A DNA stretch of 64,000 bases from Paraburkholderia sp. PGU19 (lineage in GTDB: Bacteria; Pseudomonadota; Gammaproteobacteria; Burkholderiales; Burkholderiaceae): NCBI RefSeq assembly GCF_013426915.1, contig NZ_AP023180.1, forward strand, positions 2,643,318-2,707,317, given 5' to 3'. Under the pieces are notes generated by a model that worked only from the letters and a program-made list of their open reading frames with translations, did not search any database and was not told the origin of the DNA. Of the stretch, positions 34,406-43,713 are shown piece after piece. Numbering within the stretch: position 1 is the first letter of the stretch; the number at the start of each line of letters is the position of its first letter. The position numbers were made by a program, and so were the translations under genes.

Positions 34406-35421
34406 GGCGCCGCGATCCTCGAAACGATCTGCGTCATCAGCGCATCGGAGAGTTCCTGGCGGCGCAATTCGTAGATGGGCGTGAAGTACACGCGATGGCC
34501 CAGGGTCGGCAGCAGTACGCGGTGGATGTCTTCGGGCATCAGATACGTGCGCCCGTCGAGCCACGCGACCACGCGCGCCGCCCGCAGCAGCGCGCTCATG
34601 CCGCGCGGGCTCGCGCCGGCGAGAATCAGGCGCTGCATGTCCACGTCGTCGAGCGTGATATCGAACTGCAACGGGTTTTCGGTCGCGCGCCAGATGTCGA
34701 GCGCGTAGCGTTCGATCGCCTCGCTCGCGTGGATCGTCCGTTGAATGCTTGCGCCAATCGCGTTCAGTCGTTGCCACGGCAGCACGTCGGTCGTGACGCG
34801 TGCGAGCAGCGCTTCCGTGTCGTGAAAGTCGGGATCGAAGACGAGCGCGCGCCGGGCGGTCGCGTCATCGGGCGTCGACATATTCAGTTCGAACATGAAT
34901 CGGTCGCGTGCCGCCGCCGCGAGTTCGAACGTTTCTTCCTTCTCGACCTTGTTGCGATCGGCGAACACGGTCATATAAGGAAAGCGGTATTCGCGATCGA
35001 ATGCGAACACCGAGCGCTCGGCCATCGCGCGCAACAGCAGCGATTGCACCTGCGGGCGCGCACGGTTGATCTCGTTGAAGAAGAAAGTGGCGAGCCGTTC
35101 GCCGTGCTTGATGAGCGGTCCGGGCTCGATGCGCGGCTTGCCCTCGGCATCGACGTACGTGTGATAGACGAGATCGCCAGGCATCAGGTCGATCGTGCCT
35201 TCGACGCGCTCGAAATCGCCGCCGATCGCCCGTGCGAACGCGCGCAGGATCGTCGTCTTGCCGACGCCGACACCGCCTTCGAGCAGCACATGGCCGCGCG
35301 CGAACAGCGCGACGTTGATCAGCCGGATGGTCTCGGGCTGCCCGATGACTGCGTTTTCCACCTGATGCTCGATATCGAGCGCGAGCGTGCGCCAGTCTTC
35401 GAGTAGCTCTTCGCGGTCCAT
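34402..35421 (-). CDS. MoxR-family AAA ATPase
   Basis: About 339 residues. Walker A GGVGVGKTT at residues 49-57; the Walker B region reads FFFNEINRARPQVQ, with Asn where most relatives have Asp before the Glu; the sensor/Arg-finger region follows and the C-terminal lid holds ASPRGMSALLRAARVVAWLD, the MoxR signature. MoxR ATPases are chaperones that assist metal-cofactor enzyme maturation or envelope stress. ATG 35421 is chosen for AGAGGCGA upstream and the family N-terminus. It is the first gene of a six-gene operon in which every junction overlaps by four bases. Confidence 0.93.
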   Translation of the reverse strand: MDREELLEDWRTLALDIEHQVENAVIGQPETIRLINVALFARGHVLLEGGVGVGKTTILRAFARAIGGDFERVEGTIDLMPGDLVYHTYVDAEGKPRIEPGPLIKHGERLATFFFNEINRARPQVQSLLLRAMAERSVFAFDREYRFPYMTVFADRNKVEKEETFELAAAARDRFMFELNMSTPDDATARRALVFDPDFHDTEALLARVTTDVLPWQRLNAIGASIQRTIHASEAIERYALDIWRATENPLQFDITLDDVDMQRLILAGASPRGMSALLRAARVVAWLDGRTYLMPEDIHRVLLPTLGHRVYFTPIYELRRQELSDALMTQIVSRIAAP

Positions 35422-35753
35422 CGGATTCGCCTCTGCGGTCGGCCAGTGTCGGAAGGGCGACACGTACGCCCGCGGATTCGACGGATTGCGGCGACGAAGC
35501 GTGGCTGGGACGGCGTGCGTATCGGCGACTGCGTGGCGCGCACGGTTCGTGCCAGATTGGTGCATCTTTGGATGCGCGGCGCGGGAGCCGGACAACTAGC
35601 GGCAGGATGAGCGCAGTGTGTCACGCCCGCTGCTACAAAGTGCGCCAGGAATGGCGTGCGAGAGCGGTCGTGCTCAAGGGCTTCCGGAACGACGGATGCC
35701 CGTCGCGCGCTGGCAAACGGGCATCCTGACAACCTCAAAACACGTGCTGCCGA
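35422..35753. other. Intergenic region with a hairpin, 332 bp
   Basis: Lies between the antiporter stop and the moxR start, both on the minus strand. GGATGCCCGT (35694-35703) pairs with ACGGGCATCC (35717-35726) over 10 bp with a 13-base loop; without a T tract it is at best a weak terminator for the antiporter gene. The rest should hold the moxR promoter. No gene seen. Confidence 0.5.
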
Positions 35754-37103
35754 TTAGCCTCCTTCAGCCGAAATACGCGCCGAGTCGCTGATTCGCGTCG
35801 ACGAACCGTACGGCGTTTCCAGCGACGCCTCTGAATGCTGCAACGTATAAGCGCGCCGTATCGGCTTGAGCACGAAGAGCGCCAGAAACGCGGCGACGGC
35901 GGCCATGCCCGACGCCAGCATGAACACCGCGTGCCAGCTGCCCGTCGCCGCCGTGACGATGCTCGTGAACGGCACCAGCAACGCCGCCGTGCCCTTCGCC
36001 GTGTACAGCAAGCCGGCGTTGGTGGCCGCGAACTTCGGCCCGAACGTGTCGCCGCAGGTGGCGGGGAACAGACTGTAGATTTCGCCCCACGCAAAGAACA
36101 CGATGCCCGTCAGCACGACGAACGCCACCGGGCTCTGGCCGAACTTCGACAGCGCGAGAATGCCGACGGCCTCGATGGCGAATGCGATGAACATGGTGTT
36201 TTCGCGGCCGATACGATCCGAGATCCAGCCGAAGAACGGACGCGTCAGGCCGTTGAGCACGCGGTCGATCGTCAGTGCAAAGGTCAGCGCGGGCAACGTC
36301 AGGCCGAGCAGCGAAACGGGCGAGTCGTGCAGGCCGAAGTCCTTCGCGATCGGACCGAGCTGCGCCGTCGCCATCAGGCCGCCCGCCGCCATCATCACGA
36401 ACATCAGGTACATGACCCAGAAGACGGGCGCGGACACCACTTCGCGCGGTGTCGCGTTGTGCACGAGGCGCTTGGCACTGGACAGCGCGCTCTTCGCGGA
36501 CGCCAGCACGCTGGCGGACGGCGCGAGCAGGAACATGCCCAGCAGGAACACGACGATGCCCTGACCGAGGCCGAACCACAGGAAAGTCGCCTCGTAACCG
36601 CTGCTCTTGATCATGTTGGCGATCGGCACGACGGTCGCCGCCGAACCCGCACCGAAGCCGGCTGCCGTGATCCCGGCGGCGAGCCCGCGGCGGGTCGGAA
36701 ACCACTTCAGCGCATTACCGACGCAGGTGCCGTAGACCGCGCCCGCGCCGATCCCGCCGATGGCGGCCGCGAGGTACAGCAGCGGCAGCGACGACGCCAT
36801 CGAGTTGATCACCCAGGCGACGGCGCACAGCAGCCCGCCGCCGACCACGACAGGCTTCGGCCCGTACTTGTCGACGAGGTAGCCTTCAATCGGCACGAGC
36901 CATGTTTCCGTCACGACGAAGATTGTGAATGCAACCTGAATGGCCGCGCGGCCCCAGTGATACTTCTCGTCGATCGGGTTGACGAACAGTGTCCAGCCGT
37001 ACTGCATGTTGGCGATCATCGCCATGCAGACCACGCCGAATACGAGCTGTACCCACGGTGATGCGTACCACGACGACGGCCCTTCCTGATGCTCTGTCTT
37101 CAT
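35754..37103 (-). CDS. OFA-family MFS transporter (oxalate/formate antiporter-like)
   Basis: Protein of 449 residues, 12 membrane helices. Family marks include MQYGWTLFVNPIDEKYHWGR near helix 1, EGYLVDKYGPKPVVVGGG (loop 2-3), GIGAGAVYGTCVGNALKWFP in helix 4, and FGWISDRIGRENTMFIAF in the second half. OFA proteins exchange oxalate for formate or carry related mono- and dicarboxylates. No oxalyl-CoA decarboxylase genes adjoin it, so the substrate is open. GGAGACAGCG precedes the ATG within a hairpin-containing leader (separate entry). Confidence 0.92.
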   Translation of the reverse strand: MKTEHQEGPSSWYASPWVQLVFGVVCMAMIANMQYGWTLFVNPIDEKYHWGRAAIQVAFTIFVVTETWLVPIEGYLVDKYGPKPVVVGGGLLCAVAWVINSMASSLPLLYLAAAIGGIGAGAVYGTCVGNALKWFPTRRGLAAGITAAGFGAGSAATVVPIANMIKSSGYEATFLWFGLGQGIVVFLLGMFLLAPSASVLASAKSALSSAKRLVHNATPREVVSAPVFWVMYLMFVMMAAGGLMATAQLGPIAKDFGLHDSPVSLLGLTLPALTFALTIDRVLNGLTRPFFGWISDRIGRENTMFIAFAIEAVGILALSKFGQSPVAFVVLTGIVFFAWGEIYSLFPATCGDTFGPKFAATNAGLLYTAKGTAALLVPFTSIVTAATGSWHAVFMLASGMAAVAAFLALFVLKPIRRAYTLQHSEASLETPYGSSTRISDSARISAEGG

Positions 37104-37149
37104 CGCTGTCTCCTTTGTCGACGGGAGTGGGCGCCTGGGCGCCGCTCAC
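37104..37149 (-). promoter_or_regulatory. Hairpin-plus-RBS leader element, copy 1
   Basis: On the minus strand a GC stem (GAG.GGCGCC...GGCGCC..CTC) is followed by GTCGACAAAGGAGACA and then the antiporter ATG. The 16 bases GTCGACAAAGGAGACA are identical to those before the VOC-domain start at 55330, where a different but similarly arranged hairpin also precedes them. The element contains the ribosome binding site AAGGAG. Confidence 0.55.
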
Positions 37150-38008
37150 GTCGCGTGCACGATAGTGGCGAAACTTGCCTGTTGAGTTTTGCGGGGGCCT
37201 GAGCGGCTCTTCCGATCACCGGCGCTAAAAATGCGACGCTGATAGATTCCATACGATATGTGATATATCAAGTAAGTCAAGTGAAAGAGTGGAGGGGTTT
37301 TCACCGAGAGATATGGACTGATGAAAGGAATTTGTATGTAGCCTGCGATTAAGCGAATACACCAAAAAAAAGCCCACCGGCTAGCACGGGTGGGCTGAGG
37401 ACATGTGCGAGACAGGCGTGTTCGCGACATGCCCTGTCGTTATATATGAAAGTAAAAAGTAAGGAAAGTTTTTTGTTTGTAAGTATGTGGGAGTGGTCAA
37501 AACGCGTCGATTGGCGTCGAAATGCGACGGCAACTGCGCTCCACGCTCGACGGTTTGGCAGGCGGCGCGTTCTCTGTCGCCACTTTTGTGAAGGGAATCT
37601 ATAGGGCGGACGCTGTCTTTTTTGTGACGTGAACACGCATTTGATAAGGCATCCAAATCTATTGACGATTCAGTTTTTGCCTTGTTTTTCAGGCTAAAAC
37701 GTCACAGAACATGCCCGATGCAAAGTCGAGGGCGCGTGAAGCACGTTCGTTGCCGCGACATGCCCGACGTGCTGCATCTGCCGTCCCAACATCGATCCAT
37801 CAGTAATAACCCTTCATTGACGCTCGCCGATGCAAAACGCTAAAGTGTTCGCAATTTGAAAGATTGTGCGATATGCGAACAACGACGCGTGACGTCGTCT
37901 TCGGTATCGAGCAGCGTGTTCGTCACGAGCATGAGTATCGCGCCTCGCTTCTGAGGCAATATAGGATCACAGGCGCAGCATTGCGTCGTGCGTAGCAGGA
38001 GACAGTCG
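37150..38008. other. Long AT-richer intergenic region, 859 bp
   Basis: Divergent gap between the antiporter and the aromatic-acid MFS genes. It holds a clear minus-strand terminator (separate entry) with no protein gene before it. A likely antiporter promoter on the minus strand has TTGACT (37275-37280) and TATCGT about 16 bases on, with TGATATATCA overlapping. Short frames here are not protein-like. AGGAGACAG precedes the next gene. Confidence 0.5.
37363..37396 (-). terminator. Orphan rho-independent terminator, minus strand
   Basis: On the minus strand AGCCCACC pairs with GGTGGGCT (plus-strand positions 37389-37396 and 37371-37378) and is followed immediately by seven to eight T residues, a textbook intrinsic terminator. 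It ends a transcript arriving from above 37400, where no protein gene is visible on that strand, so it may close a small RNA or shield the antiporter promoter. Confidence 0.8.
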
Positions 38009-39367
38009 ATGAACCGCACTTCCGTCGTGAACGTCCAGACGTTCATCAACGAGCAGCCATTTGGCGGCTTTCAATGGCTCGTGTTTTTCATGTGCTTCGT
38101 GATCGTCCTGCTGGACGGTTTCGACACGGCGGCGATCGGCTTTATCGCGCCATCGCTCTTGACCGAGTGGGGCCTGTCGCGGCCCGATCTGGCGCCCGTG
38201 CTGAGCGCCGCGCTGTTCGGCCTCGCGTGCGGCGCGCTCGGCTCGGGTCCGCTGTCCGACCGGCTAGGCCGCCGCTCGCTGCTGGTCACCTCCGTCTTCC
38301 TGTTCGGCATTGCGTGTCTCGCGTCGGCGTTCTCGTCGAGCATCGGGCAATTGACCGTGCTGCGCTTCATCACGGGCGTCGGTCTCGGCGCCGCGATGCC
38401 GAACGCCGTGACCATGATGGGCGAGTTCTGCCCGGACCGCCGGCGCGCGACGGTGATCAACCTGATGTTCTGCGGCTTTCCGCTGGGCGCGGCATTCGGT
38501 GGCTTTCTCGCCGCGTGGATGATCCCGCATTTCGGCTGGCGCAGCGTGCTGATGCTCGGCGGCGTGACGCCGTTGTTGCTCGGCGTGGTGCTGCTGCTCA
38601 AGATGCCCGAGTCGGTGCGCTTCATGGTGGCGAACAGTCAGCCCGTCGAACGGATTCGCGCGACGCTCGCGCGCATCTCGCAGCAGGCGATGAACGCCGG
38701 CTCGTTCGTGATGACGGAGACGGCGCCGCAAACGGGCAGCAAGGGCATCGGCGTCGTGCTGTCGCGCTCGTACATCGCCGGTTCGGTGATGCTGTGGCTC
38801 ACGTATTTCATGGGCCTCGTGATCTTCTATGCGTCGATCAACTGGATGCCGATTCTGCTGAAGGACGCGGGCCTCACGCCGAAAAGCGCCACGCTGATCT
38901 CGGCGCTGTTCCCGCTCGGCGGCGTCGGCGCGGTGCTGGCGGGCGTGCTGATGGACCGCTTCAATGCGAACCGCGTGATCGCCGTGTGCTATGCGCTGAC
39001 GGCCGTCAGCGTGTACTGCATCGGGCAGGCGGCGGGCAATGTTGGCGCGCTCGTGGCGATCGTGTTCATCGCCGGCGTGCTGATGAACACCGCGCAATCG
39101 TCGATGCCCGCCCTCGCCGCTGCGTTCTATCCGACGGAAGGGCGCGGCACGGGTGTCGCGTGGATGCTCGGCGTCGGGCGTTTCGGCGGCATTGCGGGCT
39201 CGTTCCTCGTCGCGGAACTGACGCGCCGGCACTTCACGTTCTCCGGCGTGTTCGCGACGATCGCGATTGCCGGTCTGATTGCATGCGTCGCGCTGCTGAT
39301 CAAGCAAATGGCGAGGCCGCAGGTCAGCCAGGTGGCGGGGGCAAAGCTGGAATCGCTGGGCCACTAA
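38009..39367 (+). CDS. MFS transporter, aromatic acid:H+ symporter (AAHS) type
   Basis: About 452 residues. WLVFFMCFVIVLLDGFDTAA with the charged DGFD in helix 1 is the family's signature for aromatic acid transport; GPLSDRLGRRSLLV is the loop 2-3 motif and GVLMDRFNANRVIA its second-half counterpart. Relatives (PcaK, BenK, MhpT) take up 4-hydroxybenzoate, benzoate or hydroxyphenylpropionate. ATG 38009 with AGGAGACAG upstream is used, not the TTG/GTG-type starts further up. It stands alone with its own terminator, so the substrate is open. Confidence 0.93.
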   Translation: MNRTSVVNVQTFINEQPFGGFQWLVFFMCFVIVLLDGFDTAAIGFIAPSLLTEWGLSRPDLAPVLSAALFGLACGALGSGPLSDRLGRRSLLVTSVFLFGIACLASAFSSSIGQLTVLRFITGVGLGAAMPNAVTMMGEFCPDRRRATVINLMFCGFPLGAAFGGFLAAWMIPHFGWRSVLMLGGVTPLLLGVVLLLKMPESVRFMVANSQPVERIRATLARISQQAMNAGSFVMTETAPQTGSKGIGVVLSRSYIAGSVMLWLTYFMGLVIFYASINWMPILLKDAGLTPKSATLISALFPLGGVGAVLAGVLMDRFNANRVIAVCYALTAVSVYCIGQAAGNVGALVAIVFIAGVLMNTAQSSMPALAAAFYPTEGRGTGVAWMLGVGRFGGIAGSFLVAELTRRHFTFSGVFATIAIAGLIACVALLIKQMARPQVSQVAGAKLESLGH

Positions 39368-39411
39368 GCAGGCGGATTTTCTTCGTCCGCAGCGGGTTCG
39401 GGCTTCGCTTC

Positions 39412-39450
39412 GCGCCCACGATCATCACGATCGTGGGCGCGTTGCTTTTG
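39412..39450 (+). terminator. Rho-independent terminator after the AAHS gene
   Basis: GCGCCCACGATC (39412-39423) pairs perfectly with GATCGTGGGCGC (39429-39440), five-base loop, followed by GTTGCTTTTG. Confidence 0.82.
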
Positions 39451-40072
39451 AGCCTTTGAATTCGAATTGTCAAACGGCTCATCAACCGATAACTCCGCCT
39501 TTTGGCGCTTCTAAAGTTTCCGTGACTCGTTGCCGTAAGCATGTTCGAGCGACATGCCGTTGTTGCGGGTGATGGCCAGCGCCACGCATCGCGCGGACGG
39601 GTTCTGCGAGACAAGAGTCATGTACAACTATCTGAGAGAGGCCGGGACGCCACGGTCCTGGCTTATTTCGTTTCTGTCTGCTGCCGCGTGCGCAGGCGCG
39701 TCGGCGTTCGCCAATCTCTTAGCACCGCGCATACCCATTCAGGCATGCTGTCGACCTGCACGCGCGAAGAGTTGAAACGTCTGTATGTCACACTCAATAC
39801 CGTCGAGAACTGCTCGCGGTCGACGTGCGGTTCCAATAACAAGGCTCGTGTGCCGTTAGCGAAATGAAATTGCCGGGCAGGTGAGGCTGCGCTGTCGAGC
39901 GGTTCAGTCATCCTCGCAAAACACCAGGCAAACCCCGGGTCAAGTCAGCCGTCTTTTTGCCGTTAACCCGAATGGTCCGTTTTCGCGTAGGCTCGCCATC
40001 GTCTCGCGAGCGAGCCATCCGCGCGCAGCGGACGCAGGCACCACCCACCACCGAACAACGGGGAGCATCAGC
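39451..40072. other. Intergenic region with uncertain small frames, 622 bp
   Basis: Lower GC at its start. A minus-strand frame at 39663-39911 (82 codons) reads FHFANGTRALLLEPHVDREQ and WVCAVLRDWRTPTRL, fairly protein-like, but GAGG touches its ATG with no spacing and I know no family; it is possible but unproven. Plus-strand frames at 39541 and 39554 look non-native. CGGGGAG at 40059-40065 serves the next gene. Confidence 0.4.
39663..39911 (-). CDS. Possible small hypothetical protein
   Basis: Frame of 82 codons with a plausible amino acid mix (FANGTRALLLEPHVDREQFS, VTYRRFNSSRVQVDSMPEWV) and a basic C-terminus. No family recognised, and the ribosome binding site is poorly placed. Reported at low confidence because nothing better occupies this stretch. 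Confidence 0.3.
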   Translation of the reverse strand: MTEPLDSAASPARQFHFANGTRALLLEPHVDREQFSTVLSVTYRRFNSSRVQVDSMPEWVCAVLRDWRTPTRLRTRQQTETK

Positions 40073-40879
40073 GTGATTCACCGCGGACTCATAGGCTTGC
40101 TAGTCGTGCTCGCGACACTGGGTGCCACCAGCACCCGCGCATGGGCTGGCGGCCCCGACTGCACGCGCCCATTCACACTCGCGCTGCACGACCATGGCCT
40201 GCTGTATTCGCAGGACACCAACGCGGGCATCGACAAGGATTTCGCCGACGAACTGAGCCGCCGCAGCGGCTGCGATATCCGCGTGAGCCTGATGTCGCGG
40301 GCGCGCATCTGGAAGCTGATCGAGTCCGGCGCGCTCGATTTCAGCCTGTCCGGCATCACGAATGACGAGCGCGACGGCTACGCGCAATTCGCGTGGTACT
40401 TCAGCGACAAGTTCTATCTGCTGGTGCGCAAGGACGCCGGCATCCGGCAGCTGTCCGATTTCGAACACAACGACCAGTTTCAACTCGGCGTCATAAGAAG
40501 CTTCCGGTATAGTCAGTCCGCCAACGAACTGGTCGATACGCTCGCCGCAGCCAATCGCGTCAGTCAGGCGGGCGGGCTGGAGCCGCTCTACCAGGCGCTG
40601 ATGCGCGGCAGCATTCAGGGGATGATCATCGAGCCGTTCGACTATCCGGCGCTGGATGAGAAGCGCATCCGCGACATCACCACCATCATCGAATTCCACG
40701 ACGCCGCCGTGCCGCACGGTCTCATCATGTCGAAGCGGGCGCTGTCGCCGCAGGAGCGGGAGAAATGGCGCGCCCTGGTCGAGGAGATGCGCGCGGACGG
40801 CACGGTGCGCCGAATTTTCAGGAAGTACTTCAAACCTGAACTCGCGGACTCGATGGTCGACTTCACCCTACCGCGATGA
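40073..40879 (+). CDS. Periplasmic substrate-binding protein, family 3
   Basis: About 268 residues from GTG 40073 (CGGGGAG upstream). The signal peptide VIHRGLIGLLVVLATLGATS is cut near AWA. The bilobed family 3 pattern is visible: GIDKDFADELSRRSGCDIRV, GALDFSLSGITNDERDGYAQ, and PHGLIMSKRAL in the second lobe. It binds an amino-acid-like solute. No ABC permease gene is near. Its stop overlaps the start of a GGDEF-EAL protein by ATGA, which points to a ligand-sensing partner rather than a transporter subunit (inference). Confidence 0.88.
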   Translation: MIHRGLIGLLVVLATLGATSTRAWAGGPDCTRPFTLALHDHGLLYSQDTNAGIDKDFADELSRRSGCDIRVSLMSRARIWKLIESGALDFSLSGITNDERDGYAQFAWYFSDKFYLLVRKDAGIRQLSDFEHNDQFQLGVIRSFRYSQSANELVDTLAAANRVSQAGGLEPLYQALMRGSIQGMIIEPFDYPALDEKRIRDITTIIEFHDAAVPHGLIMSKRALSPQEREKWRALVEEMRADGTVRRIFRKYFKPELADSMVDFTLPR

Positions 40880-43623
40880 ACCGCGCGCGCCTCGTCCTGC
40901 TGCCGCTGCTGATTCTCCTGATCGGGTTGAGCATCACCTGGTCAGTGTGGGATCACGAGCGCCAGGCCGCGCGGCGCGAACTGCTTTCCGAATTCAATTT
41001 CGCACTGGGCGATGCCGTCAGCCGCATCGAGCAGCGGATGGCGACCTACGAGCAGATGCTGCGCGGCGTGCAGGGCATGTTCGCGGCGCGCGGTTCGCTC
41101 GATCTCGACGCGTTTCACGGCTACCTCGGCGCAATCAACGCGGACGGGAACTTCGCGGGCGTGCAGGCCATCGGCGTCGTGCAATGGGTGCCCGCAGAAC
41201 GGCGCGACGCGCACATGGCCGACATGCGTGTCCGCACGAGCCGCCACTACGCGATCAATCCACCCGGCGAGCGTGACGGCTATGCGCCCTTGATCGGGCG
41301 TGAGGCGATCTCCGGCTCGGGCAATACGCTGCTTGGCTTCGACTCGTGGGCAAGTCCCGTGCGGCGGCTGGCGATGGAAAAGTCGCGCGATTCCGGCCTT
41401 GCCGTCGTGTCGGGCAAGGTGCAACTGGCGTCGGACGCGGGTGCGCCGCCTGTCGCCGGCTTCGTGATGTATCTGCCCATCTACGCGCGCGGCGAGCCGC
41501 AGGACAACGTCGCTGACCGCCGCGCGCATCTGCTCGGCTGGGTGTACGCGGCGTTCCGCATGCGCGACGTGCTGGCGAGCCTTTACGGCGAGCAGCCGCC
41601 CGGCCTCTACCTGTCGATCTACGACGGCACGCAGCCGTCGACGGAAGCGCTGCTGTATCGTTCGTCGGAGCCGAAGAACCTCGAGGTGATCTCCGCGAAC
41701 GAATACCTCGTGGTGGGCGGCCACGACTGGACGCTGTCGATGACAGCGCAGCCCGATTTCAAGGCCCGCTTCGGCCGCAACGCGAAGCTGCTGATCGCCT
41801 GCACGGGCGCGGGCCTGAGCTTGCTGCTCGCGTTGCTCGCGTGGAGCCTCGCGAGCGGGCGCAGCCGCGCGATGCGGCTCGCGTCGAAGATGACGGCCGA
41901 AGTACGCGAAAGCGAGGCCGAACTGCGCATCGCCGCCGTCGCGTTTGATTCGCTCGAAGGGATGATGGTGACGGACGCAGACGGCACGATCCTGCGCGTC
42001 AATTCGGCGTTCACCAAGTGCACCGGCTATACGGCCGAAGACGTGATCGGCAGGAACCCGCGCATTCTCAGCTCGGGCCGTCACGATGCCGCGTTCTTTC
42101 GCGACATGTGGGACACGATCCGGCGCGTGGGTGGATGGCAGGGCGAGATCTGGGACCGCCGCAAGAACGGCGAGATCTATCCGAAGTGGCTGACCATCAC
42201 GGCCGTGAAGGCGGACGACGGCCGCGTCACGCATTATGTCGGCACGCACTACGACATCACCGAGCGCAAGCTTGCGGAAGAGCAGATCAAGGAACTGGCG
42301 TTCTTCGACGCGCTCACGCATCTGCCGAACCGCACGCTGCTGCGTGACCGGCTCAGGCAGGTGATCGCGCTGAGCGCGCAGAACCATACGCACGGCGCGC
42401 TGCTGTTCGTCGATCTCGACAACTTCAAGACGCTCAACGACACGCTCGGTCACGACAAGGGCGATCTGCTGCTGAGCCAGGTCGCGCGACGCCTGCTGGC
42501 GAGCGTGCGCGAAGGCGACACCGTCGCGCGGATGGGCGGCGACGAGTTCGTGATCGTGCTGGGCGACCTGAGCCGCGTCCGCGAAGAAGCGGCGAGCGAG
42601 ACCGAGGGCGCCGCCGAAAAGGTGCTGGCCGCGCTGTCCTGCCCGTACTACCTCGAAGGCACGGACTTCCGCACGACCGCGAGCATCGGCGCGACGCTGT
42701 TCACGGGCCACGGAACGTCGATCGACGAGTTGCTGAAGCAGTCGGATCTCGCGATGTACAAGTCGAAGGAAAGCGGGCGCAACGCGATCTGCTTCTTCGA
42801 TCCGGCCATGCAGACGGTGGTGATGGAGCGCGCAGCGCTGGAGGCGGCGCTGCGCCGCGCGATCGACGAAGACCAGTTGCTCGTGCATTACCAGGCGCAG
42901 GTGTTCAATGGCGCTCGCGTGACGGGCGCCGAGGCGCTGGTGCGCTGGCAGCATCCCGAGCATGGCCTCGTGCCGCCGGCTGAATTCATTCCGCTCGCCG
43001 AAGAGACGGGACTGATTCTGGCCGTCGGCGACAAGGTGCTCGATACGGCCTGCCGGCAGCTCGCGCAGTGGGCGACGCGCGCGGACCGGGCGCATCTGTC
43101 GATTGCCGTCAACGTGAGCGCGCAGCAGCTACGCGAGGAAAACTTCGTTGCCAGCGTGCTCGACGCGCTCGCGCGCACGGGCGCCGAACCGAGCCGTCTG
43201 AAGCTCGAACTGACCGAGAGCGTGCTGGTCGACAACGTCGAGGACATCATCGGCAAGATGATGTTGCTGCGCACGAAAGGCGTGGTGTTCTCGCTCGATG
43301 ATTTCGGCGTCGGGTATTCGTCGCTGTCCTATCTGAAGCGCTTGCCGCTGGGGCAATTGAAGATCGACAGATCGTTCGTGCGCGACGTGCTCGACGATCC
43401 GAACGATGCCGTGATCGCGCGCGCGATCGTCACGCTCGCGCAGAGTCTCGGCCTGGGTGTTATCGCGGAAGGCGTGGAGACGGAAGCGCAACGGCAGTTC
43501 CTGGCCGATGCGGGGTGTCAGGCGTATCAGGGCTATCTGTTCTGCCGGCCGCTGCCGATCGAAGACTTCGAGGTGTTCGCGGATACGTTCGATTCGAAGG
43601 AGTGGGCGCTCGAGACGCCTTGA
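40876..43623 (+). CDS. CHASE-PAS-GGDEF-EAL membrane c-di-GMP enzyme
   Basis: Protein of 915 residues. Helix 1 (LLPLLILLIGLSITWSVW) and a second helix near 305-328 enclose a periplasmic CHASE domain (GVQGMFAARGSLDLDAFHGY). A cytoplasmic PAS domain (VAFDSLEGMMVTDADGTILR) follows at about 350-465, then GGDEF (ARMGGDEFVIVL near 553) and EAL (GAEALVRWQ near 685, with ELTESVLVDN, DDFGVGYSSLSYLKRLP). Both catalytic motifs are intact, so it may make and degrade cyclic di-GMP and control biofilm or motility. It is coupled to the binding protein gene by a four-base overlap. Confidence 0.95.
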   Translation: MNRARLVLLPLLILLIGLSITWSVWDHERQAARRELLSEFNFALGDAVSRIEQRMATYEQMLRGVQGMFAARGSLDLDAFHGYLGAINADGNFAGVQAIGVVQWVPAERRDAHMADMRVRTSRHYAINPPGERDGYAPLIGREAISGSGNTLLGFDSWASPVRRLAMEKSRDSGLAVVSGKVQLASDAGAPPVAGFVMYLPIYARGEPQDNVADRRAHLLGWVYAAFRMRDVLASLYGEQPPGLYLSIYDGTQPSTEALLYRSSEPKNLEVISANEYLVVGGHDWTLSMTAQPDFKARFGRNAKLLIACTGAGLSLLLALLAWSLASGRSRAMRLASKMTAEVRESEAELRIAAVAFDSLEGMMVTDADGTILRVNSAFTKCTGYTAEDVIGRNPRILSSGRHDAAFFRDMWDTIRRVGGWQGEIWDRRKNGEIYPKWLTITAVKADDGRVTHYVGTHYDITERKLAEEQIKELAFFDALTHLPNRTLLRDRLRQVIALSAQNHTHGALLFVDLDNFKTLNDTLGHDKGDLLLSQVARRLLASVREGDTVARMGGDEFVIVLGDLSRVREEAASETEGAAEKVLAALSCPYYLEGTDFRTTASIGATLFTGHGTSIDELLKQSDLAMYKSKESGRNAICFFDPAMQTVVMERAALEAALRRAIDEDQLLVHYQAQVFNGARVTGAEALVRWQHPEHGLVPPAEFIPLAEETGLILAVGDKVLDTACRQLAQWATRADRAHLSIAVNVSAQQLREENFVASVLDALARTGAEPSRLKLELTESVLVDNVEDIIGKMMLLRTKGVVFSLDDFGVGYSSLSYLKRLPLGQLKIDRSFVRDVLDDPNDAVIARAIVTLAQSLGLGVIAEGVETEAQRQFLADAGCQAYQGYLFCRPLPIEDFEVFADTFDSKEWALETP

Positions 43624-43713
43624 GTCGGAGTTGATAAACTTGCGGATTCAATCGCGCGCTTCACGCGTCGTGCCGTGTACGTGGAGCGCCCCGTCATCCT
43701 CGAGGAAAAGCAC

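Noticed and set aside
36886..37149. Minus-strand frame overlapping the antiporter start and its leader
   Set aside because: Out-of-frame shadow of the antiporter N-terminus; the GGAGACAGCG-ATG start is decisive.
40942..43095. 717-codon open frame on the minus strand
   Set aside because: It is antisense to the CHASE-PAS-GGDEF-EAL gene, and its composition is that of a complementary-strand shadow.
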